Positions 1 to 7,735 of a stretch of DNA of 54,304 nt are shown piece by piece. The DNA is from GCA-2725625 sp964574215. GTDB lineage: Bacteria > Pseudomonadota > Alphaproteobacteria > Rhodospirillales > UBA2165. The stretch is from NCBI GenBank assembly GCA_964574215.1, contig CAZNLR010000036.1, positions 1 through 54,304 of the forward strand. Reading direction: 5' to 3'. The notes under the pieces were generated by a model. The model was given only the letters and a program-made list of their open reading frames with translations, was not told the DNA's origin and made no database searches. The position numbers were made by a program, and so were the translations under genes. How positions within the stretch are numbered: position 1 is the stretch's first letter; each line of letters starts with the position of its first letter.

Positions 1-1088
1 ACCTTAGCGAACTGCCTATTCCCACCTGGACGCCGGGCAAGGACATCGGGCCCTATATCACCACCACCACCATGACGGTGGCCCACGGAGAGCCCAATCA
101 GAACACCGGTGTCTACCGCACCCGCGTGCGGGACGACCAGCATGTGGTCGTCAATCTCAATCCCCGCCGCCACGGCCACGACCAGGCGAGCACCTGGTGG
201 GACCAGGGAAAAGCCGCGCCCATCGCCTGGGTGATCGGCGCCGAGCCCGCCTTCCAATATGCCTCAGTGGCCAATCTGCCCGGCGGTAAGCAGGAAATGG
301 ATGTAGCCGGCGGTCTGATAGGCGCGCCGGTGGAACTGGTCAAGTGTGTGACCAGCGATATTCTGGTGCCGGCCAACGCTGAAATCATCATCGAAGGCGA
401 ACTTACACCGGGGGAACTGGACCAGGAGGGACCCTTCGGTGAAAATCTCGGTTTCATGGCCGAGGAAGGAAGGAAATCAGTGGCCCGCATCACCGCCATC
501 ACCCGGCGTAAGGATGCCATCTATTACGGCATGACCAGCCAGATGCCGCCCAGCGAAAGCACCGTGCTCCAGGGTACCGCCAACGCCGGTCTGATAAGAA
601 AAATCCTGCGCCAGGATCTCGGCGAAAAAACCATTCACGATATGTGTTTCGACTATACCTTCGGCGGCCAGATGGCCCATGGCGTCATTTCCATGACGCC
701 CCTCCATCCCGGTCACGCCATGAAAGTGGGCCGGGCAGCGGCGGAAGTCAGTTCCCTCAAGCGCATCACCGTGGTGGACGAGGATGTCGATATTCGCGAT
801 CCCCTCCATTTGGAATGGGCCATGAACACCCGCTACAATCCAGCAGACGACACGGTGATCGTCAAAAACGTTTTCATGCGAGCCGCCATGGATACATCGG
901 TCGAGATGGTTGATGGCGTCAAAATGGGCAGCAAGATCATTATCGACGCCACCCACCGTTTCGAGGAAGACGATTTTTCCCTGCCGGCCAAGGAAACCAT
1001 GATGAAGGCTCTGGAGACCTGGAAAGCGGCGGGCCTGCCGGAGTTCGACATCCCCAAACGGGCGCAGATGCGGATCGATAAGTCTTAG
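1..1088 (+). CDS. UbiD family decarboxylase, 5'-truncated by window edge
   Basis: The frame is open from base 3, so the start lies upstream; the first internal ATG at 72 is not the true start. The visible part is about 361 residues. The sequence IEGELTPGELDQEGPFGE (near residues 129-146 counted from base 3) carries the conserved glutamates of the UbiD active site, and NLGFM and NTRYNP also fit the family. UbiD enzymes are prenylated-FMN-dependent reversible decarboxylases of aromatic or alpha,beta-unsaturated acids; the cofactor comes from UbiX, which is not in the window. The missing N-terminus and the nearby hydrolases and VOC protein suggest a catabolic decarboxylase rather than the ubiquinone-pathway UbiD, but this is inference. 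Family call secure, substrate unknown. Confidence 0.9.
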   Translation, partial: LSELPIPTWTPGKDIGPYITTTTMTVAHGEPNQNTGVYRTRVRDDQHVVVNLNPRRHGHDQASTWWDQGKAAPIAWVIGAEPAFQYASVANLPGGKQEMDVAGGLIGAPVELVKCVTSDILVPANAEIIIEGELTPGELDQEGPFGENLGFMAEEGRKSVARITAITRRKDAIYYGMTSQMPPSESTVLQGTANAGLIRKILRQDLGEKTIHDMCFDYTFGGQMAHGVISMTPLHPGHAMKVGRAAAEVSSLKRITVVDEDVDIRDPLHLEWAMNTRYNPADDTVIVKNVFMRAAMDTSVEMVDGVKMGSKIIIDATHRFEEDDFSLPAKETMMKALETWKAAGLPEFDIPKRAQMRIDKS

Positions 1089-1139
1089 AGGGAATGGGCA
1101 ATTAAAGTAGTTTCTTTACATTTGCTTCGCGACAAATAG

Positions 1140-1236
1140 CCCCCCACCCTAACCCTCCCCCGCGTTGGGGGGAGGGGTAATTGGTCGCGCCGTCCATTCT
1201 TTCTCCCTCAACGCGGGGGAGGGTCGAGGTGGGGGT
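1140..1236. repeat. Intergenic inverted-repeat element, GC-rich arms
   Basis: Two arms of about 34 bases (1140-1176 and 1203-1236) are imperfect reverse complements; each contains CCCTCCCCCGCGTT or its complement. The spacer is about 26 bases. This C-run/G-run architecture resembles the short palindromic intergenic elements scattered through many alphaproteobacterial genomes. It lies between the UbiD gene and the hydrolase at 1318 and could fold as a long hairpin in RNA. The open frame across it on the minus strand is an artefact of the repeat. Confidence 0.7.
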
Positions 1237-1317
1237 GAAACCAATTTTCATATTGATCCTCTCGTCCAACCCCATGCTATAGTTTGGGACCAATAAAATA
1301 ATGGGAGGATGAATATC

Positions 1318-2052
1318 ATGCGATACTTGGTTCTAGGACTATTTGCAGTTTTGCTGGCGTCGCCGGCGCAAGCTGGCCAAAAGGTGGATTACTCTGTCGG
1401 TGGTGCGGCTTTCGAAGGCTACAGCGCTAAAGCTTCAGGTAAATCAAAAGGCATGGTTCTGATTGTGCACGATTGGGACGGTTTGACCGATTATGAAGTC
1501 AAGCGGGCGGAAATGCTGGCCAAGTTGGGCTATGACGCTTTTGCCCTCGATCTGTTCGGCAAGGGCAACCGGCCCAAGGAAATCGCCGCCAAGCGGGCCA
1601 ATACGGGAAAACTTTACAAAGACCGGGCGACCATGCGGCAGCGGCTGCTGGGCGGCCTCAGCAAGGCGCGGCAAATCCACCAGGGTAAAACCGTGGTGAT
1701 GGGTTATTGCTTCGGCGGCGCGGCGGTGCTCGAGCTGGCGCGGTCCAACCAGGCGGGCGACGTTTCCGGCTATGTCACGTTTCACGGCGGCCTGAAGACC
1801 CCGCCGGGTCAGAGCTATCCCAAGAACACGCCGCCTCTGTTGATTGCCCATGGCGGTGCCGACAAAGCCGTTTCCATGGACCAGGTGGCCGGACTTTCCA
1901 AGGAATTGGAGGCCCAGGGTATCACTTACGATATCGAGGTGTATTCGGGGGCGCCCCACGCCTTTACGGTTATCGGCTCCGGCCGCTACCGGGAACGGGC
2001 CGACAAACAATCGTGGAAGGCGTTTACGGAGTTTCTGGCAAGCAATTTGTAA
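1318..2052 (+). CDS. Dienelactone hydrolase family protein with signal peptide
   Basis: The 244-residue protein begins with a signal peptide (hydrophobic stretch then SPAQAG, cleavage near residue 20), so it probably acts in the periplasm. It has an alpha/beta-hydrolase fold with the dienelactone-hydrolase nucleophile motif GYCFGG (Cys near residue 129), a likely acid Asp in AHGGADK and a likely His in APHAFT. Start choice: GGGAGG at 1303-1308 directly abuts an ATG at 1309 but sits nine bases before the ATG at 1318, so 1318 is preferred. Family members hydrolyse dienelactone or related esters and thioesters; the substrate here is unknown. It is convergent with the GntR gene, ten bases away. 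Confidence 0.85.
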   Translation: MRYLVLGLFAVLLASPAQAGQKVDYSVGGAAFEGYSAKASGKSKGMVLIVHDWDGLTDYEVKRAEMLAKLGYDAFALDLFGKGNRPKEIAAKRANTGKLYKDRATMRQRLLGGLSKARQIHQGKTVVMGYCFGGAAVLELARSNQAGDVSGYVTFHGGLKTPPGQSYPKNTPPLLIAHGGADKAVSMDQVAGLSKELEAQGITYDIEVYSGAPHAFTVIGSGRYRERADKQSWKAFTEFLASNL

Positions 2053-2061
2053 GGCGTAAAA

Positions 2062-2739
2062 CTAGATCGCCGGCGTGGTGTCGGACTCCGCTACCCGGCT
2101 GGCCAGAATATGGGATTTCATGATGGACGAGGCCCAGCTTGAATCCCCGGAGCGCAGGGCATCGATGATTTCCCGGTGATGGGCCATGCTGCGCCTCAGG
2201 CGGGCATGGTCGAAACCGGAAAAGCGCCGCTGGATCAGCAGCGGATGAGCGAGGCTGGCGATGACTTCCGCCAGCCGGATATTGCCCGATGAATTGATGA
2301 TCACCATATGGAATTCGCTGTTATATTTGGTGATCAATTCAAGCTCCCGCTCCCGACCGGTGGCGGCGGCCGCTTCCATCATTTCAGCCAGGGTCTCAAG
2401 CCGGGATAGGTCCGATTGGGTAATTTTCCTGGCAGCGATTCCGGCGCCGAAACTCTCCAGAATGGCGCGCAGATCGGTTATTTCCTGCGTGTCCTGCTGG
2501 CTCCATTCGATAACCCGCGCCCCCTGATTGGGCGGCATGGTCAAAAATCCCTCGGCTGTCAGCTTGTGCAGGGCCTGGCGGATGGGGGTCCGGCTGACCC
2601 CTATTTTTTCGGCGATGAGCTCTTCCTTGATACGGTCGCCGGCCTGATACTCGCCCATCATCACGGCCGTTTTGACATGGTCGTAAGCACGCGCCGTCGC
2701 ACTCTGGCTTTTTTGACTATCTGATTGTATCTCGTTCAT
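2062..2739 (-). CDS. GntR family transcriptional regulator (FadR/FCD type)
   Basis: The 225-residue protein has an N-terminal winged helix-turn-helix (about residues 15-80; IAEKIGVSRTPIRQALHKL is the characteristic recognition region) and a C-terminal all-helical FCD ligand-binding domain (about 85-215; NSEFHMVIINSSGN and HREIIDAL carry typical metal or ligand residues). Such regulators usually repress neighbouring catabolic genes and are released by an organic acid. It lies six bases downstream of the ICL/PEP-mutase gene on the same strand, so the two form an operon. The likely operators at 3647-3656 and 3699-3708 lie in that operon's upstream region, giving autoregulation plus control of the divergent VOC/hydrolase pair. 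Ligand unknown. Confidence 0.9.
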   Translation of the reverse strand: MNEIQSDSQKSQSATARAYDHVKTAVMMGEYQAGDRIKEELIAEKIGVSRTPIRQALHKLTAEGFLTMPPNQGARVIEWSQQDTQEITDLRAILESFGAGIAARKITQSDLSRLETLAEMMEAAAATGRERELELITKYNSEFHMVIINSSGNIRLAEVIASLAHPLLIQRRFSGFDHARLRRSMAHHREIIDALRSGDSSWASSIMKSHILASRVAESDTTPAI

Positions 2740-2745
2740 GGTGAT

Positions 2746-3618
2746 CTAAGTCTCCGACACGGCCGCGGGAACCAACTCGTCCAATCCCATCAGCGTATTA
2801 TATTCTCCGAACCGAAGCCGGTTTGACCCCTCGGGCAGCCTTTCCTGTTCCAGCATGACCGAAAAGGTATCCTGCAAGGTTTTCGCCACCACCAGCAGGC
2901 TGGATACCGGGTAAAGGGCGACGGCAAATCCGAGCTCCTGCAATTCGGAGATGGTCAGATAAGGTGTCTTGCCGTCCTCAACTATGTTGGCGACCAGCAG
3001 AACTCCTTTGAAGGTTTCGGCGATTTTCCGCATCTCGGATTCCGTTTGCGGTGCTTCGATGAATAGAATGTCGGCGCCGGCCTCCAGGAAAGACTCCCCC
3101 CGCCGGAGCGCCTCGTCCAGATCTATCACCGCCCGTGCATCGGTTCTCGCCATGATCAGGAAGTCGGGATTGGTTCTGGCCTCGACCGCCGCGGCGATTT
3201 TGGCGGTGGCCTCAATCGGATCGACGACTTCCTTGCTGGCCATATGGCCGCAACGTTTCGGCGAAACCTGATCTTCAAGCTGGATGCACTGGACGCCCGC
3301 CTGTTCATACAGCCGCACCATCCGGGCCACATTGAGGACCCCGCCGTGACCGTTATCGGCATCGGCTATTAAGGGGACTGGCGCCGACGCCGACGCCAGC
3401 GCCCGGGCGCGGTCGGCCATTTCGGTGGCGCTTAACAGCCCGAGATCGGGAACACCCAGCGTCGATCCCGATACGCCAAATCCGGTCATGTAGACTGCCT
3501 CGGCGCCGCAATTTGCGGCGATGCGTGCGGAAAGGGCGTCATAGGCGCCGGGCACCATGATTGTTTTATCTGGCGATAATGAAAGCTTTAGCGAGCCTGT
3601 TGGATCTAAATCAGTCAT
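2746..3618 (-). CDS. Isocitrate lyase/PEP mutase superfamily protein
   Basis: This is a 290-residue TIM-barrel enzyme of the isocitrate lyase/phosphoenolpyruvate mutase superfamily. Visible motifs are PGAYDALSARI near the N-terminus, DADNGHGG (metal-binding aspartates), LEDQVSPKRCGH (about residues 117-128; KRCGH is the lyase-type catalytic loop with its cysteine) and MARTDA. The KRCGH loop favours a C-C lyase such as a 2-methylisocitrate lyase-like or 2,3-dimethylmalate lyase-like enzyme, or oxaloacetate decarboxylase, over a true PEP mutase. The reaction cannot be fixed from sequence alone. It is transcribed with the GntR regulator six bases downstream and divergently from the VOC gene. Confidence 0.88.
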   Translation of the reverse strand: MTDLDPTGSLKLSLSPDKTIMVPGAYDALSARIAANCGAEAVYMTGFGVSGSTLGVPDLGLLSATEMADRARALASASAPVPLIADADNGHGGVLNVARMVRLYEQAGVQCIQLEDQVSPKRCGHMASKEVVDPIEATAKIAAAVEARTNPDFLIMARTDARAVIDLDEALRRGESFLEAGADILFIEAPQTESEMRKIAETFKGVLLVANIVEDGKTPYLTISELQELGFAVALYPVSSLLVVAKTLQDTFSVMLEQERLPEGSNRLRFGEYNTLMGLDELVPAAVSET

Positions 3619-3646
3619 TTCTTAAACCTTTATATTATAATTTAGA

Positions 3647-3708
3647 TTGTATCCAAAATATGCATTTTTACAAGAAAATAATTGACAATTCTGCTTAATT
3701 GTATACAT
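3647..3708. promoter_or_regulatory. Candidate GntR operator pair in the divergent intergenic region
   Basis: TTGTATCCAA at 3647-3656 and TTGTATACAT at 3699-3708 agree at eight of ten positions and are spaced 52 bases apart, about five helical turns. The second contains the perfect palindrome TGTATACA (3700-3707). FadR-type GntR proteins typically bind short palindromes around GT...AC. The gap (3619-3839) is AT-rich and separates the regulator's own operon from the divergent VOC gene. Assignment to the adjacent regulator is inference. Confidence 0.5.
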
Positions 3709-3709
3709 T
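3682..3709 (+). promoter_or_regulatory. Possible sigma-70 promoter for the VOC/hydrolase pair
   Basis: A perfect TTGACA at 3682-3687 is followed after 16 bases by TACATT (3704-3709), a four-of-six match to the -10 consensus. The -10 overlaps the TGTATACA palindrome, so a bound regulator would block it. A second -10-like TATACT at 3802-3807 has no good -35 element. Confidence 0.4.
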
Positions 3710-3839
3710 TTAAAAAATTAGGCGTCATCCGGCGATTTCTGGAAGAGACGCCAAAGGGTTTCATAATTAAGAGAATTGGCCCTCTAAGGACCATTTTCGC
3801 GTATACTTAAGATCACACAGCTTGCGGAGGAACATCACC

Positions 3840-4385
3840 ATGAAGGTACAAAGTCTGCACCATGTGGCGTACCGTTGTAACGACGCCAAGGAAACTGCCG
3901 AATTCTACACCAAGGTCCTCGACATGCCGTACATTGCGGCGGTCTCGGAAACCAACGTGCCATCCACCGGCGAGAGTTCGCCTTACATGCACATTTTTTT
4001 CGGCATGGGAGACGGTTCCGCCGTTGCCTTTTTTGAGGTTCTGAATTCGCCGCCCATGCAAAAAGACCCCAACACGCCCGACTGGATCCAGCATCTGGCC
4101 ATGAACGTGGATTCCATGGAAGAACTGCTGGCGGCCAAGGAAAAGCTGGAAGCAAATGGCGTCGAAGTGGTCGGCCCCACTGATCATTCCTTCGTCCAAT
4201 CGATCTATTTCTTCGACCCCAACGGTCATCGGCTGGAACTGGCTTACAATTCTGCCGAGCCGGGAATGATGGAGAAGCTCCAAGAGACCGCTGAACCGAT
4301 GCTGGATAAATGGGAAGAGGAGAAACTTGTCTTGCGCGATGCCGCCTGGGTTCATGACGGATCGAAATTCGAGGCAAGTACTTAG
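3840..4385 (+). CDS. VOC family (glyoxalase/extradiol dioxygenase-like) protein
   Basis: The 181-residue protein has paired beta-alpha-beta-beta-beta modules of the vicinal oxygen chelate superfamily. Likely metal ligands are His in LHHVAYR (about residue 7-8), His in WIQHLAM (about 84) and Glu in GHRLELAYN (about 137). GGAGG at 3826-3830, nine bases upstream, fixes ATG 3840 as the start rather than an in-frame TTG at 3822. The C-terminal tail of about 40 residues is charged. Divergent from the ICL-like/GntR operon and 30 bases upstream of a hydrolase gene. Possible roles are ring-cleavage dioxygenase, lyase or epimerase; substrate unknown. Confidence 0.85.
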   Translation: MKVQSLHHVAYRCNDAKETAEFYTKVLDMPYIAAVSETNVPSTGESSPYMHIFFGMGDGSAVAFFEVLNSPPMQKDPNTPDWIQHLAMNVDSMEELLAAKEKLEANGVEVVGPTDHSFVQSIYFFDPNGHRLELAYNSAEPGMMEKLQETAEPMLDKWEEEKLVLRDAAWVHDGSKFEAST

Positions 4386-4415
4386 ACCCCGTTTACCATT
4401 ACAGGTTACCCTTAA

Positions 4416-5543
4416 ATGAACGGTGAACTTCTCATCCTGAGTGTCGCCACGGGCGGCATGATGGAAAGCCAAAGCGGCATCCAGATGAATGCGCCGAAGA
4501 TTTTCGGCCGTCTGGTTGCCGACGATACGGACGGCAAGACGGCCTTTGTCGTCATTCATCCCACCAGCAATTTCATGGCCCACTATCTGTTCGATCCTCT
4601 GCAACGGCGGGGACGGGCGCTGCTGGGACTCAATACCCGCTATATGGCCAACGACACCATGCTGCTGATGGAGCGGGCCGTTCAGGATCTGGGTGCCGGG
4701 GTCAAGGAACTCCGCCGGCGCGGCTTCGAGAAAATCATCCTGTTGGGAAATTCCGGCGGCGGCGCCCTGGCCGCCATGTACCAGGAGCAGGCGGAAAACC
4801 TGACCATTACCACCACGCCCGACGGCAGGCCCTTCGATCTGTCACCCGACGATTTACCGCCCGCCGACGGCATCGCCCTCTTATGCGCCCATCCGGGAAG
4901 AGCCCATACGCTGACCGATTGGATCGATCCCGCGGTGGTTGATGAAAGCGATCTTTTGGCGACCGATGCTTCCCTCGACATGTACAACAAAGAAAACGGT
5001 CCGCCGTATGATGCTGTGTGGCTGGAGAAATACCGGGCGGCGCAGCTGGCCCGTAACGAACGGTTGACGGATTGGGTGCTGGATCAGCTAAAGGTCGTCG
5101 ACGGCACCCCGGCCAGCGACCGGGCCTTCGTCGTCAATCGGACCATGGCCGACCCCCGTTTCCTTGATCTCAGTCTCGATCCCAACGACCGGGATGAAGG
5201 CACCATCTGGGGCGATCCCAAGGCGATCAATTACGCCGCCAACAATATCGGCCGCTTCACCACACTGCGCTCGTTCCTCAGCCAGTGGAGCAAACGCCTC
5301 TCCCGGGCGGACGGTCCAAAATGCCTGGCTGCCACAACGGTGCCCATCCTCAATGTGGATTATACCGCCGACAAATGCGTCTTCCCGAGCCAAATCAGAA
5401 GCTGGTCCGACGCTGCCGAACAGAATCACCCCGGCCGTCTCAACGAATACGCCCTGACCGACACCGGCCACTATCCCCACGAAACACCAGAAAAAATAGA
5501 AGAGCTCTGCGATCTGCTGGTCGACTGGGCGGATAAAATTTAG
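4416..5543 (+). CDS. Alpha/beta hydrolase family protein
   Basis: The 375-residue protein has an alpha/beta-hydrolase nucleophile elbow, GNSGGG (about residues 110-115), preceded by FEKIILL as the central strand. A late His in TGHYPHET (about 347-354) is the probable catalytic base. FVVIHPTSNFMAHYLFDPL near the N-terminus fits an oxyanion-hole region. No signal peptide is seen. The start at 4416 has no convincing Shine-Dalgarno, and ATG codons at 4458/4461 are alternatives. It follows the VOC gene by 30 bases and is probably co-transcribed. It may hydrolyse an ester or C-C bond made by the VOC or UbiD enzymes, but no substrate can be named. Confidence 0.8.
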   Translation: MNGELLILSVATGGMMESQSGIQMNAPKIFGRLVADDTDGKTAFVVIHPTSNFMAHYLFDPLQRRGRALLGLNTRYMANDTMLLMERAVQDLGAGVKELRRRGFEKIILLGNSGGGALAAMYQEQAENLTITTTPDGRPFDLSPDDLPPADGIALLCAHPGRAHTLTDWIDPAVVDESDLLATDASLDMYNKENGPPYDAVWLEKYRAAQLARNERLTDWVLDQLKVVDGTPASDRAFVVNRTMADPRFLDLSLDPNDRDEGTIWGDPKAINYAANNIGRFTTLRSFLSQWSKRLSRADGPKCLAATTVPILNVDYTADKCVFPSQIRSWSDAAEQNHPGRLNEYALTDTGHYPHETPEKIEELCDLLVDWADKI

Positions 5544-5568
5544 CTGTCGATTTAAGTGTCGAATACGG

Positions 5569-5595
5569 AAAAAAGGGCCGCTATAAAAGCGGCCC
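5569..5595 (-). terminator. Rho-independent terminator of the EF-hand/cytochrome b561 operon
   Basis: GGGCCGC (5575-5581) and GCGGCCC (5589-5595) form a perfect seven-base stem. Read on the minus strand it is followed by six U residues (5569-5574). It sits about 30 bases past the b561 stop codon. There is no U-run on the plus strand, so it mainly serves the minus-strand operon. Confidence 0.8.
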
Positions 5596-5627
5596 GTAAG
5601 TTTAGTCCCGTAATCTAATTACTGAAA

Positions 5628-6179
5628 TCAGGCTTCCGCCAAACCCACCATGCGGCGGAGGGTGGTGTCTTTGTCCCAATAGTGATGCTTAAGCGAAGCC
5701 GCGGCGTGGAGCATGATGAGGGGGATTAACAGAATGCCGGTAACTTCGTGCACCTCTTCGGCGATTTCGTGCAAACCCTTATCCACGGGCGCAATGGCCG
5801 GCAGGGTAAAAAGGCCGAAGACATCGACCGGGTAGCCGCCGGTGGATGACGAAACATAGCCCGACATGGGTACAACGAATATCACCGCCAAAACGAGAAG
5901 GTGCCAGGCGCGGGCGAATTTATGTTCCCAGTCGCTGGGTGTTCCGGCAGGCTCGGGAAAGCGTTGGAGCAAGCGCCATATAATTCTGAGCGCAACGAGG
6001 ATAAGAATTATCGCGCCAATGGATTTATGGACACCGATCAATTCGAATTTCGCCGGTCCCCGGTCCAGATTTTCCAAATAGATGCCCATGGGAATCATGG
6101 CGATAATAAGAGCGGCCAGAAGCCAATGAAAAAATATGGAAATCAAACCAAAGGTCTTGTCGGTATCGTTTAATTGCAT
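5628..6179 (-). CDS. Cytochrome b561 family protein
   Basis: The 183-residue integral membrane protein has four predicted transmembrane helices (about residues 12-32, 51-70, 90-110, 147-166) typical of the bacterial cytochrome b561 (CybB) family. Candidate heme ligands are His in FFHWLL (18), VHKSIG (about 50) and LHAAASLKHH (about 158), plus a histidine near 93. The family moves electrons across or within the inner membrane, usually from quinol. It lies downstream of the EF-hand gene on the same strand, separated by a 106-base gap with a hairpin. Pairing with an EF-hand protein and a two-component system suggests regulated expression, possibly by metal or redox stress. Confidence 0.9.
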   Translation of the reverse strand: MQLNDTDKTFGLISIFFHWLLAALIIAMIPMGIYLENLDRGPAKFELIGVHKSIGAIILILVALRIIWRLLQRFPEPAGTPSDWEHKFARAWHLLVLAVIFVVPMSGYVSSSTGGYPVDVFGLFTLPAIAPVDKGLHEIAEEVHEVTGILLIPLIMLHAAASLKHHYWDKDTTLRRMVGLAEA

Positions 6180-6230
6180 GATACAAATCCCCTAACTAAA
6201 ATTTATTTTTAAACAAGTCGCCGGTAAAAT

Positions 6231-6267
6231 TTCCGGCGCCGGACTGTGGCTTGATCCGACGCCGGAA
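6231..6267 (-). other. Intercistronic hairpin between EF-hand and b561 genes
   Basis: Arms 6231-6243 and 6255-6267 are 13 bases long with a single mismatch and an 11-base loop. On the minus strand the stem is followed by AATTTTA, a weak U-run. It could be a leaky terminator or mRNA-stability element lowering b561 relative to the EF-hand protein. Confidence 0.5.
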
Positions 6268-6285
6268 CGGGCGGGTTAATTTCGA

Positions 6286-6822
6286 TTATTTTTTGCGATC
6301 GTCATCGTCGTCATCATCGTCATATTTGTATCCCCACCGGTGTTTGCCCCGGTGTCCCCAACCTCGGCGATGGCCGCGCATTTCGTCCTTGGTAATTTTC
6401 CCGTCATTGTTACGGTCCATCCAAGTCATCATGCGGTTCATGGGTTGGGCGGTTTCGTCACCGGAGACCCCGCCGCTGGCATCCGAGTCCAGGAACTGGA
6501 AGGCGCGGATCATGGGCTGGCGTGTATGTTCGGTCCAGAGGCCCTGGAACTCATCCAGCTCCAATTTCCCGTCGCCGTTGGCGTCATATTTAGTGAAGTT
6601 TTTTTTCCGGTAGGCTTCGATTTCCGCCCGCGTCAATGAACCGTCCTTATTGGCGTCGAACTCGTCGAAAATTTTATAGGCCACCTGGCCGCCCATGGGG
6701 CCCATGTGACCGCCGAAGCGTTTGAAACCGGCGACGGCGCTGCTGGTTACGGAATAAAGACCGATACCCAGTACGGCGACGGCGGCGGTTGAGGCGATGG
6801 CTATTTTCGTTTTGCGTTGCAT
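6286..6822 (-). CDS. Exported four-EF-hand protein with poly-aspartate tail
   Basis: The 178-residue protein has an N-terminal hydrophobic signal or anchor (residues 7-32) and four canonical 12-residue EF-hand loops: DANKDGSLTRAE (56-67), DANGDGKLELDE (80-91), DSDASGGVSGDE (112-123) and DRNNDGKITKDE (136-147). The C-terminus is His/Arg/Trp-rich, then eight consecutive Asp, then RKK. AGGAG eight bases upstream supports the start. It probably binds Ca2+ or another divalent cation in the periplasm. It is divergent from the response regulator/kinase pair, whose sensor domain has a similar acidic tract. Function beyond metal binding is unknown. Confidence 0.9.
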   Translation of the reverse strand: MQRKTKIAIASTAAVAVLGIGLYSVTSSAVAGFKRFGGHMGPMGGQVAYKIFDEFDANKDGSLTRAEIEAYRKKNFTKYDANGDGKLELDEFQGLWTEHTRQPMIRAFQFLDSDASGGVSGDETAQPMNRMMTWMDRNNDGKITKDEMRGHRRGWGHRGKHRWGYKYDDDDDDDDRKK

Positions 6823-6872
6823 GTCACTTCTCCTGAATTCGTGTTTTCGATGTCACCATAAAACACCAAACC

Positions 6873-6940
6873 TGTCGCAGAAGTTTGCCGACGGAATGCG
6901 CTTTTTGTCGCAGAATGTCCCAGTCATTGATTTTGCGACA
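6873..6940. promoter_or_regulatory. Three TGTCGCA sites between the EF-hand and response-regulator genes
   Basis: TGTCGCAGAA occurs at 6873-6882 and again at 6906-6915, exactly 33 bases apart (three helical turns). An inverted copy, TGCGACA, lies at 6934-6940. All are in the 193-base divergent gap. OmpR-type regulators commonly bind direct repeats in phase, so these are candidate sites for the adjacent regulator. Confidence 0.5.
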
Positions 6941-7015
6941 ATTTGATACATTTTTTTTGCCGCTCATCGTTTAATTGGAGGCATAAAGGGCCAGATAGGG
7001 TATTAGGTAGAAGAC

Positions 7016-7735
7016 ATGACCGAAGATGCGCACATATTGATCGTCGACGATCACCGGGATATCAGGGACAGTCTCGGCACTTACCTGTCCAAGCACGGCT
7101 ATCGCACCAATGCCGCCGCCGACGCCCAAGAAGCCCGCGCCTTTCTGAAAAAGGCCGCCGTCGATCTGGTTATCCTGGATGTCATGATGCCGGGCGAAGA
7201 CGGTCTCTCCCTCTGCCAATATCTTCGGCAGACGGCGGACATGCCGGTTATTCTGCTCACCGCCATGGACGAGGACACCGACCGGGTGATCGGCCTTGAG
7301 GTCGGCGCCGACGACTATGTCACAAAACCCTTCAACCCGCGCGAACTGCTGGCCCGCATCAAAGCAGTGCTGCGCCGGACCAACAGCCTGCCGCCCAAAA
7401 GCCGGCCCCTGACGGAAAACAGAATTCAGTTCGGCGGCTGGGCCTTGGATTTGGCCCAGCGGGAAGTGACCGGTAAAGATGGTGTGGCCATTCCCTTGAG
7501 TACTGCGGAGTTCCATCTTTTGTCGGCCTTTCTCGATCATCCCAAGATGGTGCTGAGCCGGGACCAGTTGCTGGATTTAACCTCGGGACGGGAGGCCAAG
7601 GTCTTCGACCGGGCCATCGACAATCAAGTCAGCCGCCTGCGCAAAAAACTGGAAGACGATCCCAAAGATCCGACATTGATTAAGACCGTATGGGGCGGCG
7701 GCTATATGCTGACCGAGGACGTGGTGCGGACGTGA
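7016..7735 (+). CDS. OmpR/PhoB-type response regulator
   Basis: The 239-residue protein has a receiver domain (about 6-120) with acidic pair DD (12-13), phospho-acceptor Asp in VILDVMMPGEDG (about 56), Thr in LLTAMDE (about 84) and Lys in YVTKPF (about 106). A winged-helix DNA-binding domain (about 140-235) has the typical SRLRKKLEDDP and TVWGGGYML segments. Its stop codon overlaps the kinase GTG start by four bases (GTGA), so the pair is translationally coupled. Divergent from the EF-hand/b561 operon, which it probably controls through the TGTCGCA sites. Confidence 0.93.
   Translation: MTEDAHILIVDDHRDIRDSLGTYLSKHGYRTNAAADAQEARAFLKKAAVDLVILDVMMPGEDGLSLCQYLRQTADMPVILLTAMDEDTDRVIGLEVGADDYVTKPFNPRELLARIKAVLRRTNSLPPKSRPLTENRIQFGGWALDLAQREVTGKDGVAIPLSTAEFHLLSAFLDHPKMVLSRDQLLDLTSGREAKVFDRAIDNQVSRLRKKLEDDPKDPTLIKTVWGGGYMLTEDVVRT

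Noticed and set aside
1102..1293. 63-codon minus-strand frame over the inverted repeat
   Set aside because: Produced by the palindromic element; no coding character.
5542..5566. Degenerate REP-like sequence with CTGTCGATTTAAG
   Set aside because: Shares only a short core with the REP doublets at 42999 and 43790 and lacks the paired palindrome.
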